The position numbers and the translations under genes were made by a program. Positions 1-7,771 of a stretch of 64,000 bases of DNA are shown here, piece by piece. The notes under the pieces are model-generated. The model was not told the DNA's origin. It ran no database searches and saw only the letters and a list, made by a program, of their open reading frames with translations. Position 1 is the stretch's first letter. Each line of letters opens with the position of its first letter. The DNA lies in contig NZ_JBBOBR010000001.1 of NCBI RefSeq assembly GCF_038002165.1, positions 3,596,001 through 3,660,000 of the forward strand, read 5' to 3'. The stretch comes from Cytobacillus sp. FSL H8-0458 (lineage in GTDB: Bacteria > Bacillota > Bacilli > Bacillales > Cytobacillaceae).

Positions 1-444
1 CGCTGGATCCCGCAGCTTATGATCTTTAATCCCTTTTTCAAAGATTGAGGCAATCGGATCCTGATAAGACTCCATCCACCATTTCCGGACGATTCCCTGA
101 TGCTCCTGATCTAATTCTTTTTGAATATCATGAAACATCTGGCCCATTGAAGGAGGCTTATTGATTAAAATATAATAAGTGACCTGAAATAAACATTCTT
201 CAATATCATCCTCAAAGCGCTTAATAATTCTGCTTAAAGCGCTCTGCATATCAACCAGTTCAGTCCTCAGCACTTCCATATATATGGCCTTTTTATTAGA
301 AAAATGATGATAAAGGGTGGGCTGCGTAATGCCGCAGGCTTCAGCAATTCTTCTTGTGGAAACCGCCCGATAGCCTAAATCCATAAAAAGCCCATGTGCT
401 GCTTTAACAATTTTTTTATGTGTATCGCTTGCATTTAGCAACAT
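1..444 (-). CDS. TetR/AcrR family transcriptional regulator (3' end beyond window)
   Basis: This reverse-strand reading frame is open from an ATG at 444 to the window edge (148 codons), so the C-terminus is missing. The N-terminal 60 residues form a TetR-type helix-turn-helix: an IVKAAHGLFMDLGYRAVSTR helix region is followed by a recognition segment with GITQPTLYHHFSNK. The remaining residues would be the ligand/dimer domain, which names no ligand. The gene is divergent from the DUF1284 gene across about 240 bp. A short dyad lies just upstream and may be its own operator. The family call is firm; the regulated target is unknown. Confidence 0.9.
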   Translation of the reverse strand, partial: MLLNASDTHKKIVKAAHGLFMDLGYRAVSTRRIAEACGITQPTLYHHFSNKKAIYMEVLRTELVDMQSALSRIIKRFEDDIEECLFQVTYYILINKPPSMGQMFHDIQKELDQEHQGIVRKWWMESYQDPIASIFEKGIKDHKLRDPA

Positions 445-475
445 AAACAAAATCCCTTTCAACTAAGCGAAACCC

Positions 476-488
476 TATCATTTGATAA
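476..488. promoter_or_regulatory. Possible TetR auto-operator dyad
   Basis: TATCA-TTT-TGATA is a perfect short palindrome 32 bp upstream of the TetR start, in an AT-rich divergent region. TetR-family repressors commonly bind dyads between themselves and a divergent gene. The assignment rests on position only. The rest of 445-681 shows no gene. Confidence 0.25.
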
Positions 489-681
489 GATTATAAAAAC
501 TATAATGAAATGCGTCAACAATCAATGTGCCCGTTTAATTTGATTCTATTACATATTCCCATTTCTCAACTTTTCAATCATTGTCCATAAGGTAAAAATA
601 TATGAAAATATAAATAATTATGTTAACCTATTGTTGATTTTAGTTAACCCTAATCTCTGAACGAAACAATGGGGGGATTGT

Positions 682-1098
682 ATGTATAAGCTGCGCGGCC
701 ATCATCTCTTTTGCCTTCTGGGCTATCGGGGAATGGGCTATTCCCAGGAATATGTTGAAAATATGACCCATATGCATCAAAGCTTGAGAGACAACCCCAG
801 GACATGGATACAGCTTGTTAAAGGGCCGGATCACCTGTGTGCAAAGTATCCCAACTCAGGCGAATACCATTGTGAGCACCACGATATTTATGAAAGGGAT
901 GCAGTTATTCTGGAGAAATTAGGGCTGAATATCGGACAAATTCTGTACTGGCAGGACATTGAGTCAAACATCCAGAAGTATGCCCTTCCCTCAGACATAC
1001 AGACCGTTTGTGAAACTTGTTCGTGGCGCTCATATGGCGTTTGTGAAGAAGGTATTCGCGATATTCTTGAAGGGCAGGGCTTAAGAGAAATAAAATAA
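682..1098 (+). CDS. DUF1284 domain-containing protein
   Basis: 138 aa with the typical DUF1284 opening, LRGHHLFCLLGYRGMGYS, at residues 4-21. Six cysteines (about residues 11, 53, 64, 110, 113 and 121), including the C-x2-C pair in CETCSW, suggest metal or iron-sulfur binding, as has been proposed for the family; no activity is established. The ATG sits 7 bp after a GGGGGG ribosome binding site. The gene appears monocistronic, with a divergent TetR gene upstream and an independent gene downstream. Family call confident, function unknown. Confidence 0.85.
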   Translation: MYKLRGHHLFCLLGYRGMGYSQEYVENMTHMHQSLRDNPRTWIQLVKGPDHLCAKYPNSGEYHCEHHDIYERDAVILEKLGLNIGQILYWQDIESNIQKYALPSDIQTVCETCSWRSYGVCEEGIRDILEGQGLREIK

Positions 1099-1206
1099 AA
1101 TACCAATTATTAAAAACATCATCCACTAAATTTCCCCCTCCATCCAGGTATTAGTCCATTCTTTCCAGAATATAGGTATATAAAAAAGATAGATGGAGGA
1201 GTTAAC

Positions 1207-1674
1207 TTGGCATTTGCGGCAATTTTGACAGTTGGACAGCTAAAACATTCGGAAGAACACCCTGCCTCCAGAGAGTTCTTTATAACAGGAAATCAAGTAA
1301 TGAGTGAGGCTGCTAAAACCGGGCAGCTCATCAAAGAATTCAACCCAAATAGAGTGAAGCTTCCTGAAGAAATGATCAAAGGAAATGGTACTCCTGTTCT
1401 TACCTTAACAGTATGGAAAGACCTGCAATCTTTATATCGGTTTACCTATTCAGGTCTTCATAGGCAAGCATTGCAGGACAGGAATAAGTGGTTTGACCCT
1501 CTTCCGGAGAGAAAGCCTAATTATGTGATATGGTGGTCGGATATGCTATCAAATGTTTCCTGGAAGGAAGCTTTCAAAAGATATGATTCTTATATCCAGC
1601 ATGGACCTGACTCTTATGCATTTGACTTTAAGCATCCATTTGATGAATTTGGGGAGCCGGCTGCACTTAAATAG
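1207..1674 (+). CDS. DUF3291 domain-containing protein
   Basis: 155 aa starting at a TTG placed 6 bp after GGAGG (GATGGAGGAGTTAAC). The sequence carries the aromatic-rich pattern of DUF3291 proteins: FxxTGNQVMSEAAK, a central LTVWKDLQSLYRFTYSG strand, then YVIWWSD near residue 105. This resembles a ferredoxin-like dimeric alpha/beta fold with a conserved VWxDxxxLxxF motif. No catalytic residues are recognised and no function is known. It stands alone between DUF1284 and a convergent small membrane protein. Confidence 0.8.
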   Translation: MAFAAILTVGQLKHSEEHPASREFFITGNQVMSEAAKTGQLIKEFNPNRVKLPEEMIKGNGTPVLTLTVWKDLQSLYRFTYSGLHRQALQDRNKWFDPLPERKPNYVIWWSDMLSNVSWKEAFKRYDSYIQHGPDSYAFDFKHPFDEFGEPAALK

Positions 1675-1689
1675 CGGACAATCAATGGG

Positions 1690-1890
1690 TTACCGTTTCT
1701 TATTAATCAAATCAATTAAATAACAAATTTGTGAAATAACTAAAGACAGAAGCAGGACAATGATTGTTCCGAATGTGTATACCGCTTCTTCTGCCGGACT
1801 CCTTCCGCCCATAAATACTGAACCAAAGATAAAAAAGAGTAAGACACTAACCATCGCGAATAAGAAGAAAATACTGATATACTTTGGCAT
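1690..1890 (-). CDS. Small two-helix membrane protein
   Basis: 66 aa when started at the ATG at 1890, which has GAGGG 5 bp upstream; the longer frame from 1911 lacks a Shine-Dalgarno sequence. Two hydrophobic segments (about residues 4-25 and 38-59) are separated by a short polar loop GGRSPAEEAVY. A basic tail NKKR ends the protein, giving a likely hairpin with both ends in the cytoplasm. The family is not recognised. It is convergent with the DUF3291 gene, 15 bp apart. Confidence 0.6.
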   Translation of the reverse strand: MPKYISIFFLFAMVSVLLFFIFGSVFMGGRSPAEEAVYTFGTIIVLLLSLVISQICYLIDLINKKR

Positions 1891-1938
1891 GGAATCCCTC
1901 ATTTCTCCCATATAATATTATGAGAAATAAATAAGAAT

Positions 1939-1967
1939 GGTTCCCGCACTTTCCAGATGCGGGAACC
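1939..1967 (-). terminator. Rho-independent terminator of the 40-aa gene
   Basis: A perfect 10-bp GC-rich stem (GGTTCCCGCA / TGCGGGAACC) with a 9-nt loop is followed on the minus strand by ATTCTTATTT. It lies 15 bp after the stop of the small gene at 1982-2104. Confidence 0.75.
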
Positions 1968-1981
1968 ACTTTACTCTCCAG

Positions 1982-2104
1982 TCACCCAAGCCACTGCTGA
2001 TTGTATGCTATTATCCCCAATATGGCACCAGCACCTGCGCCAGATAGAAAACCTCCGATGGCCCAAATCTCTTTTTTATTCACTTTATTATCCTTTTTGA
2101 ACAT
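1982..2104 (-). CDS. Small glycine-rich membrane protein, 40 aa
   Basis: ATG at 2104 follows a consensus AGGAGGTG ribosome binding site at 6-bp spacing. The 40-codon frame ends in TGA and is followed by a strong terminator. A basic N-terminus (MFKKDNKVNKKE) precedes a glycine/alanine-rich hydrophobic stretch, GGFLSGAGAGAILGIIAY, that could form one transmembrane helix with small-residue packing motifs. The family is not recognised. Signals on both sides make a real gene likely although it is too short for usual cut-offs. Confidence 0.6.
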   Translation of the reverse strand: MFKKDNKVNKKEIWAIGGFLSGAGAGAILGIIAYNQQWLG

Positions 2105-2337
2105 GAACTGCACCTCCTCACTGCAGATTAAAAATCAGACAGAATCCTCTTACACTAATTTTTCAATTTATATTCCTTTTCAACTTCCAAACATGTACTT
2201 TCATTTCTTTTAAAAGTTGGAAACTCCTTCTAGTATCCGTAAATTTTTTATTTCTTGTTGTGAGTCATTTAAATCCCATGGTATATTTTAGTAGGTTATT
2301 TGAACTATAAATAGCACTTTTTTTATTGGTGAAGAGA

Positions 2338-3886
2338 ATGAAAAAACCTATATGGTTAAGCATCCAGTGGCTTATTTTAGGCTTACTGGCGTTTGCTATG
2401 CTTGGCACCTTTGCCGGAAGTGTCATTTCGAGTGTAGTGGTCAGTAAGAACAACCTGGAGAAAAATTATTTAATAGAGAATCAATATTATGCTCAAAAAC
2501 TCGCAGCTACAACAGACTCTCTATTTGAAGATATGATTAAAAATCTCACAACGGAATCACAGAATATAAATTACCTGACGAACGATTCTCGGAAAATCCA
2601 CAAAGAATTAGAGTTTATACTGCAGTCGACTACCTATTTCAATTCTGCATTTTTTGCGGACAAAACCGGCCGCATAGTGGCATCTGCACCTGATATGGCT
2701 TTAGATGGAACAAGATTAAATAGTGTAGGTGCAAAAAAATCCCTGGAAAAGAAAGTTCCTATAATATCAAAGCCTTACGTAGGCGTGACCGGAAAATTAA
2801 TTATGCTTATTTCTGTCCCTGTTTTTGATGATAATAGATCGTATAAGGGATTTCTTGCAGGAAGCATCTATCTGCAAGAAGAAAACAGCCTTACCAAAGT
2901 TCTCGGACAGCATCCAAAACATGAAAACGATTCATATGTGTATGTCATTGATTCTGAAGGAAATATTATCTATCACCCGGTCAAAGATAGAATTAACGAT
3001 AATGTAACAGAAAACAAAGTTGTTAAGCAGGTTTTAGAAGGAAAAAACGGAAATCTGGAGGTCACGAATACGAAAGGCATTTCCATGCTTGCAGGATATG
3101 CTTCTGCTACCTAAACAAGCAAGTGGGGAATTGTATCCCAGACTCCTACAGAATCTGTGCTGGAGCCAACCATGGAAATGGCCAGGCAGGTAAGCTTGAT
3201 TGCCATTCTCTTTATGCTGTTTGTTTTCGCCCTTTCCCTGATCATGCTGAAAAAAATTGTAAATCCGATCAGAAACTTAGCTTTGTACGCAAAGCAGATG
3301 ACGACCGAACCATCTCGTCCTGTGCCGCAAATTCCCGGCTGGTATTTTGAGTTAAAGGAATTAAAGCGTGCTATTTTAATAGCTGTGGATTTTTTATCAG
3401 ACCAAACTGACGTATGCAGAAAGCGAGTCGAACCTGGATCCGCTTACCGGCTTCTATAACCGCCGTTTTTTAGAAAAAAGGATAAGTGAGCTCGATAGGT
3501 ACTCCATCATTTTATTTGATATTGACCATTTTAAAGCAGTAAACGACCTGTTTGGCCATCAAGTGGGAGATGAAGTATTAAAATTTCTGTCTGAATTAGT
3601 TAAGAGGGAAACGAGAGCAAGTGATCTGTGCTTCCGCATAGGCGGCGAAGAATTTCTAATCATCCTTCCCGGCTCCGAAGTTCACATCACGGAATCTGTT
3701 GCAGAACGGATAAGGAAAACCACAGAATACACCTTAAGCCCCTCCGGAAAACCAATCACTGTTTCCATGGGAATTAGCAGTTTTCCCGATTCAGCAGATA
3801 GCTTTTCAGAGTTAATGAACAAAACGGACCAGGCATTATACAAGGCCAAACAAGAGGGAAGAAATAGAGTGGTTACCGCCGTGTAA
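2338..3886 (+). pseudogene. Membrane-bound diguanylate cyclase (dCache-HAMP-GGDEF), disrupted
   Basis: Three blocks read as one protein of about 515 codons. The first has an N-terminal TM helix and an extracellular dCache-like sensor ending in LEVTNTKGISMLAGYA. An in-frame TAA at 3112 interrupts it, after which the same frame continues with TSKWGIVSQTP, a second TM helix and a HAMP-like stretch. The frame then shifts between about 3390 and 3415 into a GGDEF domain opening with LDPLTGFYNRR and carrying FDIDHFKAVND. The signature is RIGGEEF (GGEEF, catalytically plausible). The intact form would make cyclic di-GMP in response to an extracellular ligand. A nonsense codon plus a frameshift indicates decay or sequence error. 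Confidence 0.85.
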
Positions 3887-3892
3887 AATAAA

Positions 3893-3938
3893 GAGGGCAA
3901 GCTTTGAGTGAATATCTCTCAAAACTTGCCCTCCTTTT
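3893..3938. terminator. Bidirectional terminator between GGDEF pseudogene and cdd
   Basis: GAGGGCAAG...CTTGCCCTC forms a strong stem with an inner TTGAG/CTCAA pairing, followed by CTTTTAT on the plus strand. It separates the convergent GGDEF pseudogene and cytidine deaminase. Confidence 0.8.
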
Positions 3939-3941
3939 ATG

Positions 3942-4340
3942 TTACATTTCTAAATCCGTAAAGGCATACGGCAATAAATCCTTTAATGTCAGTTCCAATA
4001 TTTCTTTCTTCTCATTTGTTAAGTAGACTGGCATATCAGGCATACAGAACTCGGCTAACACCTGCCTGCAGATGCTGCACGGCGGAAGAAAAGCTGCCGT
4101 ATCACCAGCAACAGCTATGGCCTGAAAATCACCTTTTTTGTAACCGTTTGCAACAGCAGTAAAAATAGCTGTTCTCTCGGCACAATTCGTTGCACCTAAC
4201 GAAACATTTTCCACGTTCACGCCATTAATGACAGTGCCGTCTTTCAGCAATAAGGCGGCTCCAACCGAAAATTTGGAATATGGAGCATAAGCTCTTTCCT
4301 TCATACTGCGTGCACTTTCCATCAATTGCTCTTTATTCAT
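3942..4340 (-). CDS. cdd: Cytidine deaminase
   Basis: 132 aa homotetrameric-type cytidine deaminase, which hydrolyses cytidine and deoxycytidine to the uridine forms in pyrimidine salvage. Substrate-side residues are in FSVGAALLLKDG (about 24-35) and NVENVS (42-47). The zinc site is complete: C53 and catalytic E55 in TNCAERTA, then C88 and C91 in PPCSICRQ. ATG 4340 is chosen because AAAGGAT lies 8 bp upstream; an upstream in-frame start at 4358 has no ribosome binding site. It has its own promoter and shares a terminator with the preceding pseudogene. A broken nucleoside hydrolase lies divergently upstream, a sensible salvage neighbour. Confidence 0.97.
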   Translation of the reverse strand: MNKEQLMESARSMKERAYAPYSKFSVGAALLLKDGTVINGVNVENVSLGATNCAERTAIFTAVANGYKKGDFQAIAVAGDTAAFLPPCSICRQVLAEFCMPDMPVYLTNEKKEILELTLKDLLPYAFTDLEM

Positions 4341-4414
4341 TGTACCCATCCTTTTCAAAGAAGAATGAACTTTTCACAGTCCCCTTAGGCCAATGTGAAA
4401 TTGGCAGGATTTTT

Positions 4415-4443
4415 ATCATATATTTTTTTGAAATGTTTGTCAA
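4415..4443 (-). promoter_or_regulatory. Sigma-A promoter of cdd
   Basis: On the minus strand TTGACA (4438-4443) and TATGAT (4415-4420) are separated by exactly 17 bp, about 75 bp upstream of the cdd ATG. This is a near-consensus housekeeping promoter. Confidence 0.75.
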
Positions 4444-4532
4444 TATCGGCGGTAAGGTTCCCCGCCTTAATGGCATAACCCCCTTCCTCCTTTGATATGT
4501 TATAGAAATGGATATTTTATTTGGGAGGAAGA

Positions 4533-5468
4533 TAAAAGAAAAAAATCATTTTGTTTGCAGATCCTGGCATTGATGATTCTGTTGCCATCATGTATGCCCT
4601 TCTTAATCCCGGCATCAAGGTGTTAGCTATCGTATCGAGTTACGGGAATGTCACTAAAGAACAAGCAACAGACAATATCACTTATCTGCTCCAACTAGCC
4701 GGCAGGAGCGATATCCCTATTATGGCGGACCTAATAGTCCATCATCAGGGGAAATCCCAAGGTTCTATCCTGATATTCATGGAGAAGAGGGATTGGGTCC
4801 GATACGCCCTCCGGTGGATGTGCAGGGAGAGCTGACGAATTTTTCGGAGCTCTACAACATTATAAGAATGAACCCGGACGTTACTGTAGTAGACGTTGGG
4901 AGAAATACCTCATTAGCTGCACTATTTTTATTTGGGGAAAATATATCCGAGGTCATTAAAGAGTTTTATATTATGGGCGGTGCTTATTTGGTTCCTGGAA
5001 ATGTTACTTCCTCAGCTGAGGCAAATTTTTATGGTGACCCAGTTGCTTCACAGGTAGTAGTAACCAATATGGATAATATCTATATTGTCCCGCTTAATGT
5101 TACGAACAAGGCCATCATTACAATGGAACATATTAATATGATACAGAAGCTGACTGACAACCCGCTGATTCAGATTATGGATGAGGCAATGGAGTACTTA
5201 TAGAAGCATATAAAAAACTCATTCCCGGGATTAACGGTGCTCCATACATGATGTTTTAACACTGTTTCTCATGGTCAATCCTGAAATGGAAAGCTCCATT
5301 AGAAGAGATGTAAAAATATTAACAGCGGATGAAGGAAGAGGGACATCCATCGCTGATTTCAGAGTCAGCTCCAAGCCTGCTGAAAAGAATAAAAATATTT
5401 TTAACTATCAGGGATTTATTGAAGATTTTATACAAGTTATGAGTTCCACAGGAAACTCTGGAGAATAA
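4533..5468 (+). pseudogene. Nucleoside hydrolase (IunH family), multiply disrupted
   Basis: Reading through three frames gives an IU-nucleoside hydrolase of about 310 residues. The aspartate-rich ribose/calcium motif FADPGIDDS opens it. NPDVTVVDVGRNTSLAALF and EFYIMGGAY follow, then NVTSSAEANFYGDPVASQVV. Damage is extensive. No ATG follows the GGGAGGAAG ribosome binding site (TAA stands where the start is expected), the frame shifts near 4725-4800, a stop falls at about 5201, and the frame shifts again before 5271. Some minor TTG starts remain but no intact product is possible. Intact homologues release ribose from purine or pyrimidine nucleosides, matching the neighbouring cdd. Confidence 0.85.
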
Positions 5469-5487
5469 GCGCCGGATGGTTTTTTCT

Positions 5488-5880
5488 GTTCTGACCGCAG
5501 GAGTACGGACTCATTCTCTTGATTTTTGCTCATTCTGCAGGAAGGTGAACCGGGTTCGGACTCTAAACCCTGGATTTTCACTTTTTATGTCCGAAGTTGC
5601 CCCAGGTTCGGACTCTGAAGATGGAGTTTCACTTTTTGTGTCCGAAGTTGCCCCAGGTTCGGACTCTGAAGTTGGATTTTCACTTTTTGTGTCCGAAGTT
5701 GCCCCAGGTTCGGACTCTGAAGCTGGATTTTCACTTTTTGTGTCCGAAGTTGCCCCAGGTTCGGACTCTGAACCGCGAATTTCTGCATTCTCTGTCCGAA
5801 GATGCTCCGAGTTCAAACTCCGCAGCCCAGATTTCCGCATTCTATGTCCCAGGCAGCACCAAGTCCCGACTCACCCGCCA
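5488..5880. repeat. 51-bp tandem repeat array, each unit with a hairpin
   Basis: Four near-identical 51-bp units start at 5589, 5640, 5691 and 5742; two degenerate units flank on the left (from about 5488 and 5538) and two on the right (about 5794 and 5845). Each unit contains the perfect inverted repeat GTCCGAA - 11 nt - TTCGGAC, followed by a 26-nt linker with a CACTTTTT core. Because 51 is a multiple of three and the unit lacks stops, several frames stay open across the array on both strands. This produces spurious repeat proteins of 17-residue period. No ribosome binding site or conserved flank supports translation. Confidence 0.85.
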
Positions 5881-6072
5881 GAGATCCGCCTCCAAAGCAC
5901 ATTTCAGAATACAAGATGTATCAAAAAGAAGAATCAGAGCCCATATTAATTACTATAGTCCCATCCCTCTTCGGTATCATTGCTTACATATGTATGTTAC
6001 AATGAAAAGAGTAACAAATTTTAAGGGTCAACTTGACTTTTCTTAGTCACCCCTTCGAAAGGGGATTAAAAA

Positions 6073-6432
6073 ATGGAGAAAATAAGCGTATTTCTGGATG
6101 ATTATCGGAAAGCGCCGGATGGTCATGTATTAGTTGAGACCATTGATGAATGTATCCTTTTGCTTCAGACCTATGAAATTGACCACTTGTCTTTAGACCA
6201 TGACTTAGTAAGCAAATCTAGAAATGGTCTTATGCTTGTTCATATAATGGTTCAAAAACAGCTATTTGCGGATCGAATAACTGTCCACTCTGCCAATTCA
6301 GTAGGCGGGAAAGCCATGTATCATTATTTAAAACAAGCACAGCGCGATTTTGAAATGCCCACTGACATTAAAGTAATTTTACGTCCACTGCCCCTCAACT
6401 ACATTCCGCCAAACTATCTGCACAACTATTAG
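6073..6432 (+). CDS. Cyclic-phosphate processing receiver domain (cREC) protein
   Basis: 119 aa starting at an ATG 7 bp after AAAGGGG. The whole protein matches the receiver-like cREC family: an FLDDYR acidic turn near residue 7, LSLDHDLV (about 39-46), and TVHSANSVGGKAMYHYL (about 76-92). The fold is a two-component receiver variant proposed from comparative genomics to handle cyclic phosphates; biochemical proof is lacking to my knowledge. Old annotations misname such proteins FtsJ. It is monocistronic with a terminator downstream. Confidence 0.75.
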   Translation: MEKISVFLDDYRKAPDGHVLVETIDECILLLQTYEIDHLSLDHDLVSKSRNGLMLVHIMVQKQLFADRITVHSANSVGGKAMYHYLKQAQRDFEMPTDIKVILRPLPLNYIPPNYLHNY

Positions 6433-6494
6433 AGATCCAACGACATCCACCTTATCTCCTTAGTCACAGGAATTATATAAATTAATAGTGAATA

Positions 6495-6526
6495 GGGAGC
6501 AGAGTTAATCTACTGCTTCCTTTTTT
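6495..6526 (+). terminator. Terminator after cREC gene
   Basis: GGGAGCAG / CTGCTTCC stem followed by TTTTTT, about 60 bp after the stop codon. Confidence 0.65.
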
Positions 6527-6547
6527 AATGTCTTTAATAGTTAAAAT

Positions 6548-6579
6548 AAATCCGCTCCTCCACTAAGAGGAGCGGATTT
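6548..6579 (-). terminator. Terminator of the amidohydrolase operon
   Basis: Perfect 13-bp stem AAATCCGCTCCTC / GAGGAGCGGATTT with a 6-nt loop, followed by ATTTTAAC on the minus strand, 8 bp after the last gene of the operon. Confidence 0.8.
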
Positions 6580-6586
6580 AACAGCT

Positions 6587-7768
6587 TTATCGCTTTTCAT
6601 TCAAGTATGCCCACGCATATTGCGCATAAAGCTCTGCACCAGTTGATAAGGCGTCTTCATCAATATTGAATTTGCCGTGGTGGTGGGCCCATTCTGTGTC
6701 TTTCTTTGGGTTGCCGCTGCCAACGAGGGCGAAGCTGCCAGGTGCTTTTTCTAAGAAGAAACTGAAGTCTTCCCCACCCATTGTCGGTTTTTCATTGTAA
6801 AGTACGTCATTCCCGAAAGCAGCAGATGCTACTTTTTGAACTAGCTGCGCACTGAATTCATCATTGATTACAGCCAGCGAACCCCGAATGTATTCTACAT
6901 CTGCATTAGCACCGTAGATAGCTGCCGTGTTTTCGGCATATTGCCGCAGCTGTTTTTCAATATGATCTCTTGTTTCAGGATCGAAGCAGCGGACTGTTCC
7001 CTCGATGACTGCATTTTCAGCAATGATGTTGAATCTTGTACCCACCGTCATTTTCCCAATGGTGAGTACGGCAGGCTGCTGGGCATCAATAGTTCTGGAC
7101 ACCACACTCTGCACATTCATGACAAAAGAAGAGGCAACAACAGCCGCATCAATGCAATCATGCGGCATCGCCCCATGCCCGCCTTTTCCTTTGAATGTCA
7201 CCTTGACGATATCAGCTGATGCGAAGGATGGCCCTGGTGTACAGGACACTTTATGTGTTGGCATTTGCGACCAGATGTGGATGCCAAAGACATTGTCCAC
7301 ATCCTCCATTGCTCCCTGTTCCACCATCCTCTTTGCCCCTTCCGCTACCTCTTCGGCTGGCTGGAAAAGCAGGCGGACTTTCCCCGACAATTCTTCTTTT
7401 ATCTCATTTAATGCCTTGGCAGCAACCATCAGCATAGCAGTATGGGCATCGTGTCCGCATGCATGCATTTTGCCATTCTCCTGGGATGCATAAGGAAGAT
7501 CCTTATTCAATTCCTCCACCTGCAGCGCATCCATGTCTCCCCTTAAAGCTACCGTCTTCCCCGGCTGTCCGCCTGCAATTTCAGCAATCACACCCGTTGG
7601 TTCTGCCTTTCTGTATGAGATGCCCAGGCCATCCAGATACTCACAGATAAATTGAGTCGTTTTAAATTCCTCCCATGATAATTCCGGTTCACTATGCAAT
7701 TTTCTGCGCAGTTCTGTTAATTCATCACTATATGCCTCAATCAACTCTTTTAAACCGCTATGGATCAT
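6587..7768 (-). CDS. M20 family amidohydrolase (N-acyl-amino-acid hydrolase type)
   Basis: 393 aa metal-dependent M20D amidohydrolase, related to hippurate hydrolase and IAA-amino acid hydrolases. Metal ligands visible are C104 and H106 in HACGHDAHT, E139/E140 in FQPAEE, H164 in GIHIW and the HHHGKF histidine near the C-terminus. The dimerisation lid occupies about residues 180-290 (GKGGHGAMPHDCIDA). It would release an acyl group from an N-acylated amino acid. It is the last gene of a three-gene operon, 3 bp after the carbamoylase, suggesting a stepwise scheme for importing and stripping N-substituted amino acids. The exact substrate cannot be read from the sequence. Confidence 0.9.
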   Translation of the reverse strand: MIHSGLKELIEAYSDELTELRRKLHSEPELSWEEFKTTQFICEYLDGLGISYRKAEPTGVIAEIAGGQPGKTVALRGDMDALQVEELNKDLPYASQENGKMHACGHDAHTAMLMVAAKALNEIKEELSGKVRLLFQPAEEVAEGAKRMVEQGAMEDVDNVFGIHIWSQMPTHKVSCTPGPSFASADIVKVTFKGKGGHGAMPHDCIDAAVVASSFVMNVQSVVSRTIDAQQPAVLTIGKMTVGTRFNIIAENAVIEGTVRCFDPETRDHIEKQLRQYAENTAAIYGANADVEYIRGSLAVINDEFSAQLVQKVASAAFGNDVLYNEKPTMGGEDFSFFLEKAPGSFALVGSGNPKKDTEWAHHHGKFNIDEDALSTGAELYAQYAWAYLNEKR

Positions 7769-7771
7769 AGA

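Noticed and set aside
4333..4476. 47-codon frame upstream of cdd with an AAAGGAGGAAGGGGG signal, stop overlapping the cdd start
   Set aside because: A near-consensus cdd promoter lies inside the frame, downstream of its start, and the peptide shows no protein-like pattern. The signal may be chance.
5488..5880. Possible CRISPR array
   Set aside because: The repeat is regular, but the supposed spacers are repeats of each other and no cas genes are near.
5476..6046. Open frames of 109-157 codons across the repeat array on both strands
   Set aside because: They arise from the stop-free 51-bp unit, occur in several frames at once, have no ribosome binding site and repeat a 17-residue period.
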